NCBI GenBank assembly: GCA_016708725.1 | Contig: JADJFE010000030.1 | Coordinates: 124,001 to 188,000 of the forward strand | Source: Candidatus Aalborgicola bjergmarkensis | GTDB lineage: Bacteria; Pseudomonadota; Gammaproteobacteria; Burkholderiales; Burkholderiaceae_C | Reading direction: 5' to 3' | DNA: 64,000 nt | Shown here: one piece after another, positions 51,471-60,300 of the stretch | How the letters are laid out: each line of letters begins with the position of its first letter | Numbering within the stretch: position 1 is the stretch's first letter | The notes under the pieces: generated by a model | What the model saw: only the letters and a program-made list of their open reading frames with translations | Databases searched by the model: none | Told to the model about the DNA's origin: nothing | Program-made: the position numbers and the translations under genes

Positions 51471-52156
51471 GGCGCAAGAAAGGTGGAAAGTTTTTGGCTC
51501 AGAATATCGGCGGCTTCGGTCCAGGGTACATGAACCCCGATGGTGGACAGATCAACGGTTTGCAACCCAACGTAGCCACAAGGGTTGATGCGCGTGAAAG
51601 GGGAGAGGTCCATCGCCACATTCAGGGCTACGCCGTGGTAGGTGCAGTTGCGGCTGACCTTGATTCCCAGGGCGGCGATTTTCCCCAAACCCGTGAAATC
51701 GGGTGTGGTTGTTGTGTTGATCCGTGCGTGCCCCATCGGGTTGTCCAGGCGTACATAGACTCCCGGAGCGCCCGCTACCCGGTGTCCGGTGACGCCAAAA
51801 TGCAGCAAGGTTCTGATCACCGCTTCTTCGATGCGGTACACATATTCCTTGACAAAATACCCGGCACGTTTGAGATCCAGTAGCGGATACGCCACGACCT
51901 GACCGGGGCCGTGGTAGGTGATTTGTCCTCCCCGATCCGTCTGTACCACCGGGATGTCGCCGGGTTGGCAAAGGTGCTCGGAGTGCCCCGCCAGTCCTTG
52001 GGTGTAGATGGCAGGATGCTCGCAAATCCATAGCTGATCCCGCACGTCCAACGTGCCCTGCAGGCTTCTTTGCCTGGTAAATTCCTTCATGGCTGCGTAG
52101 GTGGGTACATAGTCCACACGTCCTTGATGGTGTACTGCAATCGTCACGATGGTCAC
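51467..52156 (-). CDS. lipB: Octanoyltransferase
   Basis: The product is 229 residues. It moves octanoate from acyl carrier protein to lipoyl domains, the step before LipA. The signature RGGQITYHGPGQVVAYPLLD is intact, with the catalytic Lys in GLGKIAALGIKVSR and the catalytic Cys in INPCGYVGLQTVDL. It is the first gene of the lipB-lipA pair, divergent from the HD-GYP gene with about 120 bases between. Confidence 0.97.
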   Translation of the reverse strand: MTIVTIAVHHQGRVDYVPTYAAMKEFTRQRSLQGTLDVRDQLWICEHPAIYTQGLAGHSEHLCQPGDIPVVQTDRGGQITYHGPGQVVAYPLLDLKRAGYFVKEYVYRIEEAVIRTLLHFGVTGHRVAGAPGVYVRLDNPMGHARINTTTTPDFTGLGKIAALGIKVSRNCTYHGVALNVAMDLSPFTRINPCGYVGLQTVDLSTIGVHVPWTEAADILSQKLSTFLAP

Positions 52157-52278
52157 GGTGTTACTACGCCAAAATCGAAAGACGGTATTCTCGCAGGTCG
52201 GTCAACTTGGCGGTACCATTGCCGACTGGCGTGCGAAGCAAGGATGACCCGTTTTACAGGAACATACAAGATACACCT

Positions 52279-53868
52279 ATGGCCGAGACCGAAGACGATG
52301 ACATGAACTGGTTGGTCGAAGATGAGCCAGCTCCCGTAATACACCGCCGGGAAAACCGGCCGTGGCGCTTGCTGATTGTGGATGATGAGGCTGATATTCA
52401 CACGGTTACCCGTCTGGCATTGAGCAAGGTTACTTACAAGGATCGGGGACTGGAAATCCTTTCGGCCTATTCCGGCGCGCAGGGGTACGAGATGCTGGCC
52501 TCTGAGCAAGACATTGCACTGGTCTTGCTCGATGTCGTGATGGAAAGCGAGGATGCCGGGCTGCGTCTGGCGCGACGCATTCGGGAAGAATTGCAAAACC
52601 ATCTGGTGCGTATTGTTCTGCGTACCGGACAGCCCGGCCAGGCCCCTGAACAGCGGGTCATCGTTGAATTCGACATCAACGATTACAAGGGAAAGACGGA
52701 ATTAACGTCGCAGAAATTGTTCACCTCCGTCATCACGTCCTTGCGCAACTATGAGGGTTTGCTGACCATTGAAAAAAGCCGTCAGGGGCTGACCAAAATC
52801 CTCAAGGCGACGAGTGACCTTTACCACATAGAGTCCCTGAAAGAGCTGGCCAGCGGGGTATTGACCCAGGTTGGCGCCATCCTCAACTTCGGCACGCAGG
52901 GTGTGCTGTGTGTGATGCAGGATAAGGCTTCGGGCGCGCATACCACTCCGCTGGTCATTGCGTCCACCGGCGAATCGACGCACTTGCATGAGCAGGAAAC
53001 ATTGCCATCCGACCACCCCTGGGCGGATGCGATCAGTCAGACGTTTCGTGAAAAAAGAAGCCTCTTTGGTGCCAGTTTGAACGTGCTGTACATCGATTCC
53101 GCCCATGGCCATCACTTTGCCGTGGCCTTTGCACCACCCTGGCCGCTGGAGGAAATCGAACATGGCCTGCTAAACGTTTTCTGTGACCGCATTGCAGCCG
53201 CGTTTGATAACCTGCACATGTTTGAGACGCTGAGAAAAACGCAGGAGGCAACGGTCGTTGCACTCGCTGACTTGGCCGAGTCGCGCGATGCAACGGTTGG
53301 CGGCCACGTACGCCGGGTCTGTCGGCTGACGAATGCCATCATTGCCGAGTTGCAGTTGGCAGGCAAGTTTTTTGCCGAGTTGACACCATCGTTCGTGTCG
53401 GTTGCGGGCATTGCCAGTATTTTGCACGACGTTGGGAAGGTGGCCACACCCGACGCTGTGCTGCTCAAGCCGGGCTTGCATACGCCGGACGAGCGCAGAA
53501 TCATGGAACAACATGCCGCCATTGGCGAAATCGTGCTGGCGCGTGCGGCACAACTGGTCGAGGGCATGAGTTCACTGGGCATCGGGGCACAAATTGCCGG
53601 GGGCCATCATGAGAAATTTGATGGCTCGGGTTATCCACGTGGACTCAAAGGATATGACATTCCACTTGCCGCCCGGATCGTTGCTGTCGCCGATGTGTTT
53701 GATGCCTTGCTGCATGTGCGCCCCTACAAGCATGCCTGGCCGCTGGATGAGGTGGTCGCCTACATGAAAAATCAACGCGGCGCACAGTTCGATGCGGACG
53801 TGGTGGATGCTTTACTGGCCTTTTTACAAAAGAATCAACCCGACTGGATCATGGAACCTGCAGCATGA
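52279..53868 (+). CDS. HD-GYP response regulator with DUF3369
   Basis: The product is 529 residues. The receiver domain (about 30-150) has phosphoacceptor Asp near residue 85 in LVLLDVVME. A DUF3369 domain (GAF-like) covers about 165-320. The HD-GYP phosphodiesterase domain (about 335-520) keeps ILHDVGK, HHEKFDGSGYPRGLKGYDIP and the surrounding His residues, so it should hydrolyse cyclic di-GMP. The start at 52279 (MAETEDDDMNWLV) is preferred; a TTG 72 bases upstream is in frame. No histidine kinase is adjacent. The 3' end overlaps the epimerase gene by four bases. Confidence 0.9.
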   Translation: MAETEDDDMNWLVEDEPAPVIHRRENRPWRLLIVDDEADIHTVTRLALSKVTYKDRGLEILSAYSGAQGYEMLASEQDIALVLLDVVMESEDAGLRLARRIREELQNHLVRIVLRTGQPGQAPEQRVIVEFDINDYKGKTELTSQKLFTSVITSLRNYEGLLTIEKSRQGLTKILKATSDLYHIESLKELASGVLTQVGAILNFGTQGVLCVMQDKASGAHTTPLVIASTGESTHLHEQETLPSDHPWADAISQTFREKRSLFGASLNVLYIDSAHGHHFAVAFAPPWPLEEIEHGLLNVFCDRIAAAFDNLHMFETLRKTQEATVVALADLAESRDATVGGHVRRVCRLTNAIIAELQLAGKFFAELTPSFVSVAGIASILHDVGKVATPDAVLLKPGLHTPDERRIMEQHAAIGEIVLARAAQLVEGMSSLGIGAQIAGGHHEKFDGSGYPRGLKGYDIPLAARIVAVADVFDALLHVRPYKHAWPLDEVVAYMKNQRGAQFDADVVDALLAFLQKNQPDWIMEPAA

Positions 53869-54605
53869 AAACTGACGTATTGAAGGTGGGTGTGACCGGC
53901 GCCGGTGGCGTCATCGGTAGCGCCCTGGTGGCGGGTTTGCGCGCCAGGTTTGACCTCAAGCTATTCGATCTGCACGTTCCGCAGGAAAAATCCGGACTTT
54001 CCTGGCAGCAACTTGACTGTGCACAGGCTGAAAGTTTGCCCGGCGCTTTTGACGGGTTGGATGCCATCATTCACTTGGCGGGCAATCCCAGTCCGACGGC
54101 GAAAATGGCGGATACGCTGCGCAACAACTTCCTGGCAACCAGCCTGGTGTTTGAGGCTGCCAAAGTTGCTGGCGTGAAAAAATTGGTGTTTGCCAGTTCC
54201 AACTTTTACCACCAACGCGACATCAGTCTGGCGCTGCGCAGTGCTGGACGCAAGCGCATCACCCTGGATGCCTGCGCCACGCCCGACTGTACCTATGCGC
54301 AGTCCAAGGTTTTTGGTGAAAACCTGGGGCTGCATTACTCGTATCTGGGTTTGCAATGTATCGCTTTGCGCATTGGCTGGACGGTGGCATCGGACACCCC
54401 CGTGCCCTACGACAGCCCCTATATGCGTGCCATGTTCTGCAGCAAACGGGACCTGGTGCAGGCCTTTGACAAGGCGCTGGCATCGCGTGCTGATTTTCTG
54501 ACGGCCTTTGCCATCAGCAACAACCGCACGCGGGTATTCGATCTGGACAAAACCCGTGAACAACTGGGTTTTGAACCACAAGACGATTCCGCCAGCTACT
54601 TTTGA
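53865..54605 (+). CDS. NAD-dependent epimerase/dehydratase (extended SDR)
   Basis: The product is 246 residues. It has a Rossmann motif in VGVTGAGGVIGSAL, the active-site pair YxxxK in CTYAQSKVFGENLG and Ser in VFASSNFYHQRD. The short length and motif context resemble uronate dehydrogenase-like SDRs more than nucleotide-sugar epimerases. The substrate is unknown. Its start overlaps the HD-GYP stop (ATGA) and its stop overlaps the possible TTG start of the aquaporin gene, so the three are coupled. Confidence 0.87.
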   Translation: MKTDVLKVGVTGAGGVIGSALVAGLRARFDLKLFDLHVPQEKSGLSWQQLDCAQAESLPGAFDGLDAIIHLAGNPSPTAKMADTLRNNFLATSLVFEAAKVAGVKKLVFASSNFYHQRDISLALRSAGRKRITLDACATPDCTYAQSKVFGENLGLHYSYLGLQCIALRIGWTVASDTPVPYDSPYMRAMFCSKRDLVQAFDKALASRADFLTAFAISNNRTRVFDLDKTREQLGFEPQDDSASYF

Positions 54606-55459
54606 GCTGTACATGTAGGAGATGCACCATCGAAGCTCCTTCTGAACCTGTTGCACCCGCACCGGACGCCAATCAGGCGCTGATTTGCCTGCTGGCGCAT
54701 GGCGCCTGTGAGTTTATTGCCACCTTGTTGCTGCTGATGGCGGTCATGGGGGGCTATGCGTTCCTGATTGCTCCCTGGGTGGCACCAGGCTGGCAGCCGT
54801 TCGTGTTGGCGGGGCTGCTGGCTGGAGTGCTGATACTCATCATCCAATCCCCACTGGGCAAACTGTCGGGCGCACACATGAACCCGGCGGTCTCGCTGGC
54901 TTTCTGGCTGGAGCGGCGTCTGAATACCCATGAATTCCTGGTCTATGTGCTGATGCAATTTGGCGGTGCGCTGACGGCTTGCAGCCTGCTGGCCTTGCTG
55001 CTGAACGACTCCTTTGCCGCCGTGGGCTACGGTGTGTTGCAAGCTCCGCCAGGGCTTTCTCTGGAGCGCTTGCTGGTGTTTGAGGCGGGTGCCACGGGCG
55101 GGTTGGTCGCGCTGCTGTTTTTTACCCTCAGCCATCACACCCTGACCCGGTATACCGCTGTAGCGGTTGCGGCGTATCTGGCATTGATGACCGTACTGTT
55201 GGCGCCACTGACCGGCGCGAGTTTCAATCCGGCCAGGGCGTATGGGGCTGCCCTGGCGGCACACCAGCTGCAGGGCCAATGGCCTTACGTCCTGGCACCA
55301 CTGCTGGGGGCTGCATTGAGCGTATTCCTGTCCCGCTTCGTCGTCTGGTTGCCCCGGCCACGCTACCACCGCCTTAACCACAGCCATGCACACGCCAACT
55401 ACACGTGGCATGTGCTGCAGGGCTGGCAAAGGCGCTGGCGTGGGGATGCTATTGTTTGA
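54602..55459 (+). CDS. MIP-family channel (aquaporin/glycerol facilitator-like)
   Basis: The product is up to 285 residues and six membrane helices are expected. Both channel motifs are kept: NPA in GAHMNPAVSLAFWL and in GASFNPARAYGAAL. The second motif lacks the extra Asp typical of glycerol facilitators, so a water channel is somewhat more likely. The start is unusual. TTG 54602 overlaps the previous stop but lacks a ribosome site. A good AGGAG at 54617-54621 points instead to an in-frame ATC at 54629 (IEAPSEP). No ATG fits. The last 15 codons are duplicated at 63056-63102. Confidence 0.85.
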   Translation: MSCTCRRCTIEAPSEPVAPAPDANQALICLLAHGACEFIATLLLLMAVMGGYAFLIAPWVAPGWQPFVLAGLLAGVLILIIQSPLGKLSGAHMNPAVSLAFWLERRLNTHEFLVYVLMQFGGALTACSLLALLLNDSFAAVGYGVLQAPPGLSLERLLVFEAGATGGLVALLFFTLSHHTLTRYTAVAVAAYLALMTVLLAPLTGASFNPARAYGAALAAHQLQGQWPYVLAPLLGAALSVFLSRFVVWLPRPRYHRLNHSHAHANYTWHVLQGWQRRWRGDAIV

Positions 55460-55513
55460 GTAGCTTATCCCGCACGTTCCATGAGGGGCGTAGCTTTATT
55501 CCGGTGTCTGTTC
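55413..55513 (+). repeat. 101-bp direct repeat, left copy
   Basis: The copy begins TGCTGCAGGGCTGGCAAAGG and ends CCGGTGTCTGTTC. It is identical over 101 bases to 63056-63156. It contains the last codons of the aquaporin gene, the intergenic spacer with a dispersed repeat, and the last codons plus stop of the gene at 63139 (minus). The two copies are 7643 bases apart and bracket the foreign-looking block. Confidence 0.93.
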
Positions 55514-55584
55514 GTGCGACGCGGCGCTGGTAGCTGGCCTGGTTCCTGGTGCAGACCAGCTGATAGGGGCGACCTCGGGTGTCG
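55514..55584 (-). pseudogene. Remnant of the 3' end of the gene at 63139
   Basis: Read on the minus strand this encodes GRPYQLVCTRNQASYQRRVA, then joins directly to the final EQTPE-like codons in the repeat, versus GRPYQLVCTKNQASYQRRVA in the intact gene. About 37 bases (63157-63193 in the intact copy) are missing and a few positions differ. It is the leftover of a duplicated gene tail. Confidence 0.8.
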
Positions 55585-55609
55585 CAACATCAGCTTTTTA
55601 CTGACTGTC

Positions 55610-57079
55610 TTATGTGAAGTAGGTCTTAACCAGATAATCAGAAAAGGCTGCGGTGCGTTCAGTCAGCTCAAAGTTGAACAAACTTCCCGCCCAATAGGTG
55701 TTGTTTTTCCCCTGGATCGCGTTAACCTTGTCATACCATCCTTCCTTTAAATGGCACGCGTCCACATGGGCAAAATATTGCCAGCCAATTCCTTCGCGGA
55801 TATCAGTGACTTGAATGTCTTCATTGACCATCTCTTTCAAATTTTTGACCAAATTGTCTTTGATTTGATCCACAGTCACACTTTCTTTGGCGTAACTGTA
55901 GAAAACCGCCATGGCTTTATCATCGGGATTCTGTTTGTTGGCGGGGATAAAAAATTGAAATGGAAAATCACACTTGGGGCAGAGGTTTAAAACAGGCTCC
56001 TTTGCAATATCGGAATAATGCAAATTCTCTTCATATACATGACTATTTTTGGCAAAAGCACTCACAGGAACCGTCATTGTGTAGTAATTCCTGAACTTGA
56101 CGTTTTTGAACAGATCACTCTCGTCTTCACGGACATCAAGTCCGCATTTTTCCAAGTTATCCAGGTTTTGATGGAAGCTGATGATCATTTTATCGAATTG
56201 AGCTTCCGTGGTTACTCCACCTTGCGTGTATGACAGTTGAACCGACTCTGTAGTGCGTTTAATGCTGGTGATTTGCGCTGAGGTCTTGATGGTTGTGTGT
56301 TTTAACGCCTTTGCAATTCTATCCATCAATCCCTGAAAACCAACGTCCTTGATGCGGGTGAGCATATTGCCTTCGCCCCTTGTCAATGCTCCAAGTCCAG
56401 CGGCTACCAAATCGGGGAGATGATGATCAATTTCATCGATAAGTCCTTTTGCGCTCAATCTTGGAAGCAGCTCCGTAGGCCCAAGATATTTCATCACATA
56501 AGGTAGAGGAATCAGGTCGTCTTCATCGAAGCCCAAATAGCCATAACCATAAGCGGTGATTAATGAGAAAAATGCCCTTTGCAAAAATTTGATATCGTGC
56601 TGTTTACACCATTCTGCAAAGGAAATGCAGATGCTATCGGGTAATTTGTTAAATCCCGGCTTAACCAGATCAAGATGTTCCACCAGCAACAAGCCATATA
56701 GAACAATCTCTTCGTAATATCTAATTCTTTCCAAGATGCTCAATGACGACGTTTTAAATGAATCAGGTTTCCACAAATCTGGATTCCCATGCTCGGGATC
56801 CATCAATTCCACACTGGGCATGTCTTCGCATGACAGTCCAAATTCATCTAAAAAAGCGGTGATATGATCATAGCCAATCTTGCCCACTTCAATGGCTCCC
56901 ATTTCATAAACGTCCGGGTAATCGTCATAATGCAGGCTTTTGCAACATCCCCCCAGAAAGGCGCTTTTTTCCAAAATAGTTATATTGGTGTATCCCGCAT
57001 CTTCCAGATATCTTGCTGATGTGATGCCAGCACAACCCGCGCCAATAATCACAATTGACGCATCTTTATTTGTTCCCAT
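55610..57079 (-). CDS. FAD/NAD(P)-dependent amine-oxidase-like protein
   Basis: The product is 489 residues. An N-terminal dinucleotide-binding motif VIIGAGCAGITSARYLEDAG is followed by the second FAD motif around LEKSAFLGGCCKS. A C-terminal FAD-contacting strand YWAGSLFNFELTERTAAFSD is also present. The middle region is divergent, with a small CPKC pair (LNLCPKCDFPFQFF). The flavin amine oxidase/phytoene desaturase-like group includes enzymes acting on amines, amino acids and polyenes. The substrate is unknown. Base composition looks clearly AT-richer than surrounding genes, with many AAA/AAT/TTT codons, suggesting recent transfer. It lies within the block bounded by the 101-bp repeats. Confidence 0.83.
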   Translation of the reverse strand: MGTNKDASIVIIGAGCAGITSARYLEDAGYTNITILEKSAFLGGCCKSLHYDDYPDVYEMGAIEVGKIGYDHITAFLDEFGLSCEDMPSVELMDPEHGNPDLWKPDSFKTSSLSILERIRYYEEIVLYGLLLVEHLDLVKPGFNKLPDSICISFAEWCKQHDIKFLQRAFFSLITAYGYGYLGFDEDDLIPLPYVMKYLGPTELLPRLSAKGLIDEIDHHLPDLVAAGLGALTRGEGNMLTRIKDVGFQGLMDRIAKALKHTTIKTSAQITSIKRTTESVQLSYTQGGVTTEAQFDKMIISFHQNLDNLEKCGLDVREDESDLFKNVKFRNYYTMTVPVSAFAKNSHVYEENLHYSDIAKEPVLNLCPKCDFPFQFFIPANKQNPDDKAMAVFYSYAKESVTVDQIKDNLVKNLKEMVNEDIQVTDIREGIGWQYFAHVDACHLKEGWYDKVNAIQGKNNTYWAGSLFNFELTERTAAFSDYLVKTYFT

Positions 57080-57243
57080 GATTCCTCCTGGACAGTGACA
57101 AGTTCTCTACGCACTTCAGCTCGTTTCTCTGGTTTGGTAGTACGGCCCATGTTTTTAGGGGGTGAGACCTTGCAGCGGCAGCCGGGTGTGCCGCAGACAT
57201 TGTATTGGGTGGAGAAACTTCCCGGTCGCAAACCTTCCCGCAT
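57049..57243 (-). pseudogene. DUF6788-like transposon-associated fragment
   Basis: MREGLRPGSFSTQYNVCGTP, then GCRCKVSPPKNMGR, matches the start of the small zinc-knuckle proteins (GSLSxQYxxCGxPGCRC...PPxxHGPYY) often found with transposable elements. After NMG the conserved HGPYYQ part is lost and the frame drifts into the start of the oxidase gene. A mobile-element scar is the likely reading. Confidence 0.55.
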
Positions 57244-57372
57244 TATTCGCGTTTCCCAAATTGCACCCTGACCTCAAGAAAATCAGGGACAATTATTGTC
57301 GCTACGCCCTGGACTCGGCTACAAGCCAGATCGCGGCGTGAAAACGAAGGGGAAAGTTGTCACTGTCCAGGA
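57086..57372. repeat. 16-bp perfect inverted repeat bracketing the DUF6788 fragment
   Basis: TCCTGGACAGTGACAA at 57086-57101 is the exact reverse complement of TTGTCACTGTCCAGGA at 57357-57372. The arms lie just outside the starts of the oxidase (minus) and the kinase (plus), so both genes begin beyond these ends. The arms may be terminal repeats of a small element or two remnants of the same gene tail in opposite orientation. The region 57080-57397 otherwise holds only the fragment. Confidence 0.65.
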
Positions 57373-57397
57373 CGTAAATCACGGATCGAAAAAAACC

Positions 57398-60300
57398 ATG
57401 TTATCCCTCCCCGGTTACCGCATCACGGAAGAACTCCATTGTGGGGCCAAGACGTTCGTTTATCGCGGCTATCGCGAAGAGGATCGCTGTCCGGTCATCT
57501 TCAAGACGCTGACTGCCGACGCCCCCGCACCGAAAGACCTGGCGCGCCTGCACTACGAATACAGCTTGACCAAGGACTGGGACGAAGTCGGTCTGATCCA
57601 TGCCTATGCCCTGGTGCCGCACCAGAACGCTCCGGTGCTGATCCTGCAAGACATTGGCGGCGTGGCTGTCAAACAGCTTTTGGAAGGGCACGCGCTGCCC
57701 CTGGAGCGCTTTCTGCCACTGGCCTTGTCCTTTGCCCGGAGTCTGAGTCGCATTCATCAGCATCAGATCATCCACAAGGACATCAACCCCGCCAATCTGG
57801 TAGTGAATCCGACCACCGGCGAAGCGCAGATTATCGACTTCGGCATTTCATCCCAGCTCTCGCGTGAAACCACGGAATTGCAGAATCCAGGGCATCTCGA
57901 AGGCACCTTGGCCTATTTGTCGCCGGAGCAAACCGGGCGCATGAACCGGGCGCTGGATTACCGCACGGACTTCTATTCACTGGGCGCGTCCTTCTATGAA
58001 ATGCTCACCGGCGTGCCGCCTTTTGACACCACCGATCCGACCGAACTGGTGCATTGCCATCTGGCCAGGCTGCCGATCCCGCCACACGAACGCCGCTCTG
58101 ATGTGCCGCCCGTCCTCAGTGAACTGGTGCTCAAACTGATGGCCAAGACGGCCGAAGCCCGCTACCAGAGCGCCTTCGGCCTGATCGCGGACCTGGAGGC
58201 CTGCCAGGAGCAGTTCAACGCCACGCAGACCCTTACCGACTTCCCGCTTGGCCTGCATGATGTTTCGGGGCGTTTCCAGATCCCACAGAAACTCTACGGA
58301 CGAGAAGCCGAGGTACAAAAGGTGCTGGAAGCTTTCGAGCGAGTCAGCCGGGGCCAGACCGAAATGCTGCTGGTGGCTGGGTACTCCGGTGTCGGCAAGA
58401 CCGCCTTGGTCCATGAAGTCCATAAGCCCATCACCGAAAAGCAAGGCTATTTCATCGATGGCAAGTTCGACCAGTTCCAGCGCGACATTCCCTACGCCTC
58501 GCTGATCGACGCCTTTCAGGAACTGATGCGCCAACTGCTGACCGAGAGCCCGGCGCGGATAGCACGGTGGAAGCAGCAGATGAGGGATGCCTTGGGCGTC
58601 AACGCGCAGGTGATTGTCGAGGTGATTCCCGAAGTGGCGCTGATCCTCGGCCCCCAGGCTGCCGTTTCAGCCCTGCCGCCGCAGGAAGCGCGCAACCGGT
58701 TTCAGGCCACCTTCCGCCAGTTCATCGAAGTCTTCGCCCAGCCCGAACATCCGCTGGTGCTGTTTCTGGACGATTTGCAATGGGCCGATTCCGCCTCGCT
58801 GCACTTCCTCGAAGAACTGCTGCTGAAGTCCCGGCACGTGTGCTTGTTGATACTCGGCGCCTATCGCGACAATGAAGTTCATGCGGCTCATCCTTTCATG
58901 TTGGCGCTGGACGCCTTGCGCAAGGCCGAGACGAACTTCAGTACCCTGAGCCTTCAGCCGCTGGCCTTCCCTGATCTGGAACGATTGGTGTGCGACACGC
59001 TCAGGCCCACACAAGGAAATCCCACCCCGCTGGCTGAATTGATTGCCGGCAAGACCGGCGGCAACCCCTTCTTCGTCAATGCCTTCCTGACCTCGCTGTA
59101 TGAGGCCGGCTGGCTGGAGTTCAAGGCCAGCGCAGGCGGCTGGATCTGGGATCTGGCGCATATCGAAGCGCAGCAGGTGACCGACAATGTGGTGGAACTG
59201 ATGAGCCAGAAGCTGCGCTCCTTGCCGCCCGCTACCCAGCACCTACTGGTTCGTGCGGCCTGCATCGGGCATCAATGCGATCTGGCAACACTGGCCCTGA
59301 TCGTCGAGCGCAACCCTGCTGAGGCCATGCGGGACTTGTGGGAAGCCGTGAAGGCCGGGATGCTGCAACAGCAAGGGACATTCAGGGTTGAGGAAATCTT
59401 CCATGAGTCCGCTACCACGGCCAAAATGGAATCCTACCGCTTCCGCTTTATCCACGACCGGGTACAACAGGCGGCCTATGAATTGCTACCCGCAGCAGAT
59501 ACCGCCGCGCTGCATCTGAAGATCGGGCGTTTGTGGCTGAAGCAACTTGACCTGACTCGGGCGGACGAATCGCTGTTCGCCGTGGTGAATCAGTTTTACG
59601 CCGCCACAGGCTTGATTCGGGAGAAGGCCGAGCGGATTCAGTTGGCGGAACTCAATCTGCAAGCCGGCAGAAAGGCCATCGTGTCCACGGCGTTTGCCTC
59701 AGCGTTGCGCTACCTGACAACCGGCTTGGATCTGCTGGAAGGCGGCGACTGGGTGCAGCAGTATGAGCTGACCCTCGCCTTGTCTTTGGAGCGGGCTGAA
59801 TGCGAATACATCAACCATCGGCATGAAGCGGCCGATCTGTATTTCAAAACGAGTCTCCAACACGCAAAAACGGACATCGAAAAAGCCAGGATTCATTTAA
59901 AACAATTGGAATCATATGGAAGTCAGGGCGACTACCAGCGGGCCATTCGAGACGGACTCGAGGGATTACGCTGCCTGGGTATTCACCTACCTCTGCATTC
60001 GACGGCGTTTCACATCCTGCTGGAACTCTTCAAAGAACGATGGCATCGCCGGGGAATGGACGTGAAGTCACTTCTGAATCAACTGCCTTGGACAAAGCAA
60101 CCCGAACATCAACTGGCGATTCAATTGTTTACAGGAATCATCCCCTTTGCGTTCTGGGTGAATCAGAAGGTTGCTGCGATGTCTGTTATCAAAGGAGCAA
60201 ACTTTCTCTATCGTCATGGAATGACGGGGGACGCCGCCTATATTCTGATGAATTTTGCCTTGGTGCTAGCCACGAGGAAAAAGTATTCCATAGGTTGGCA

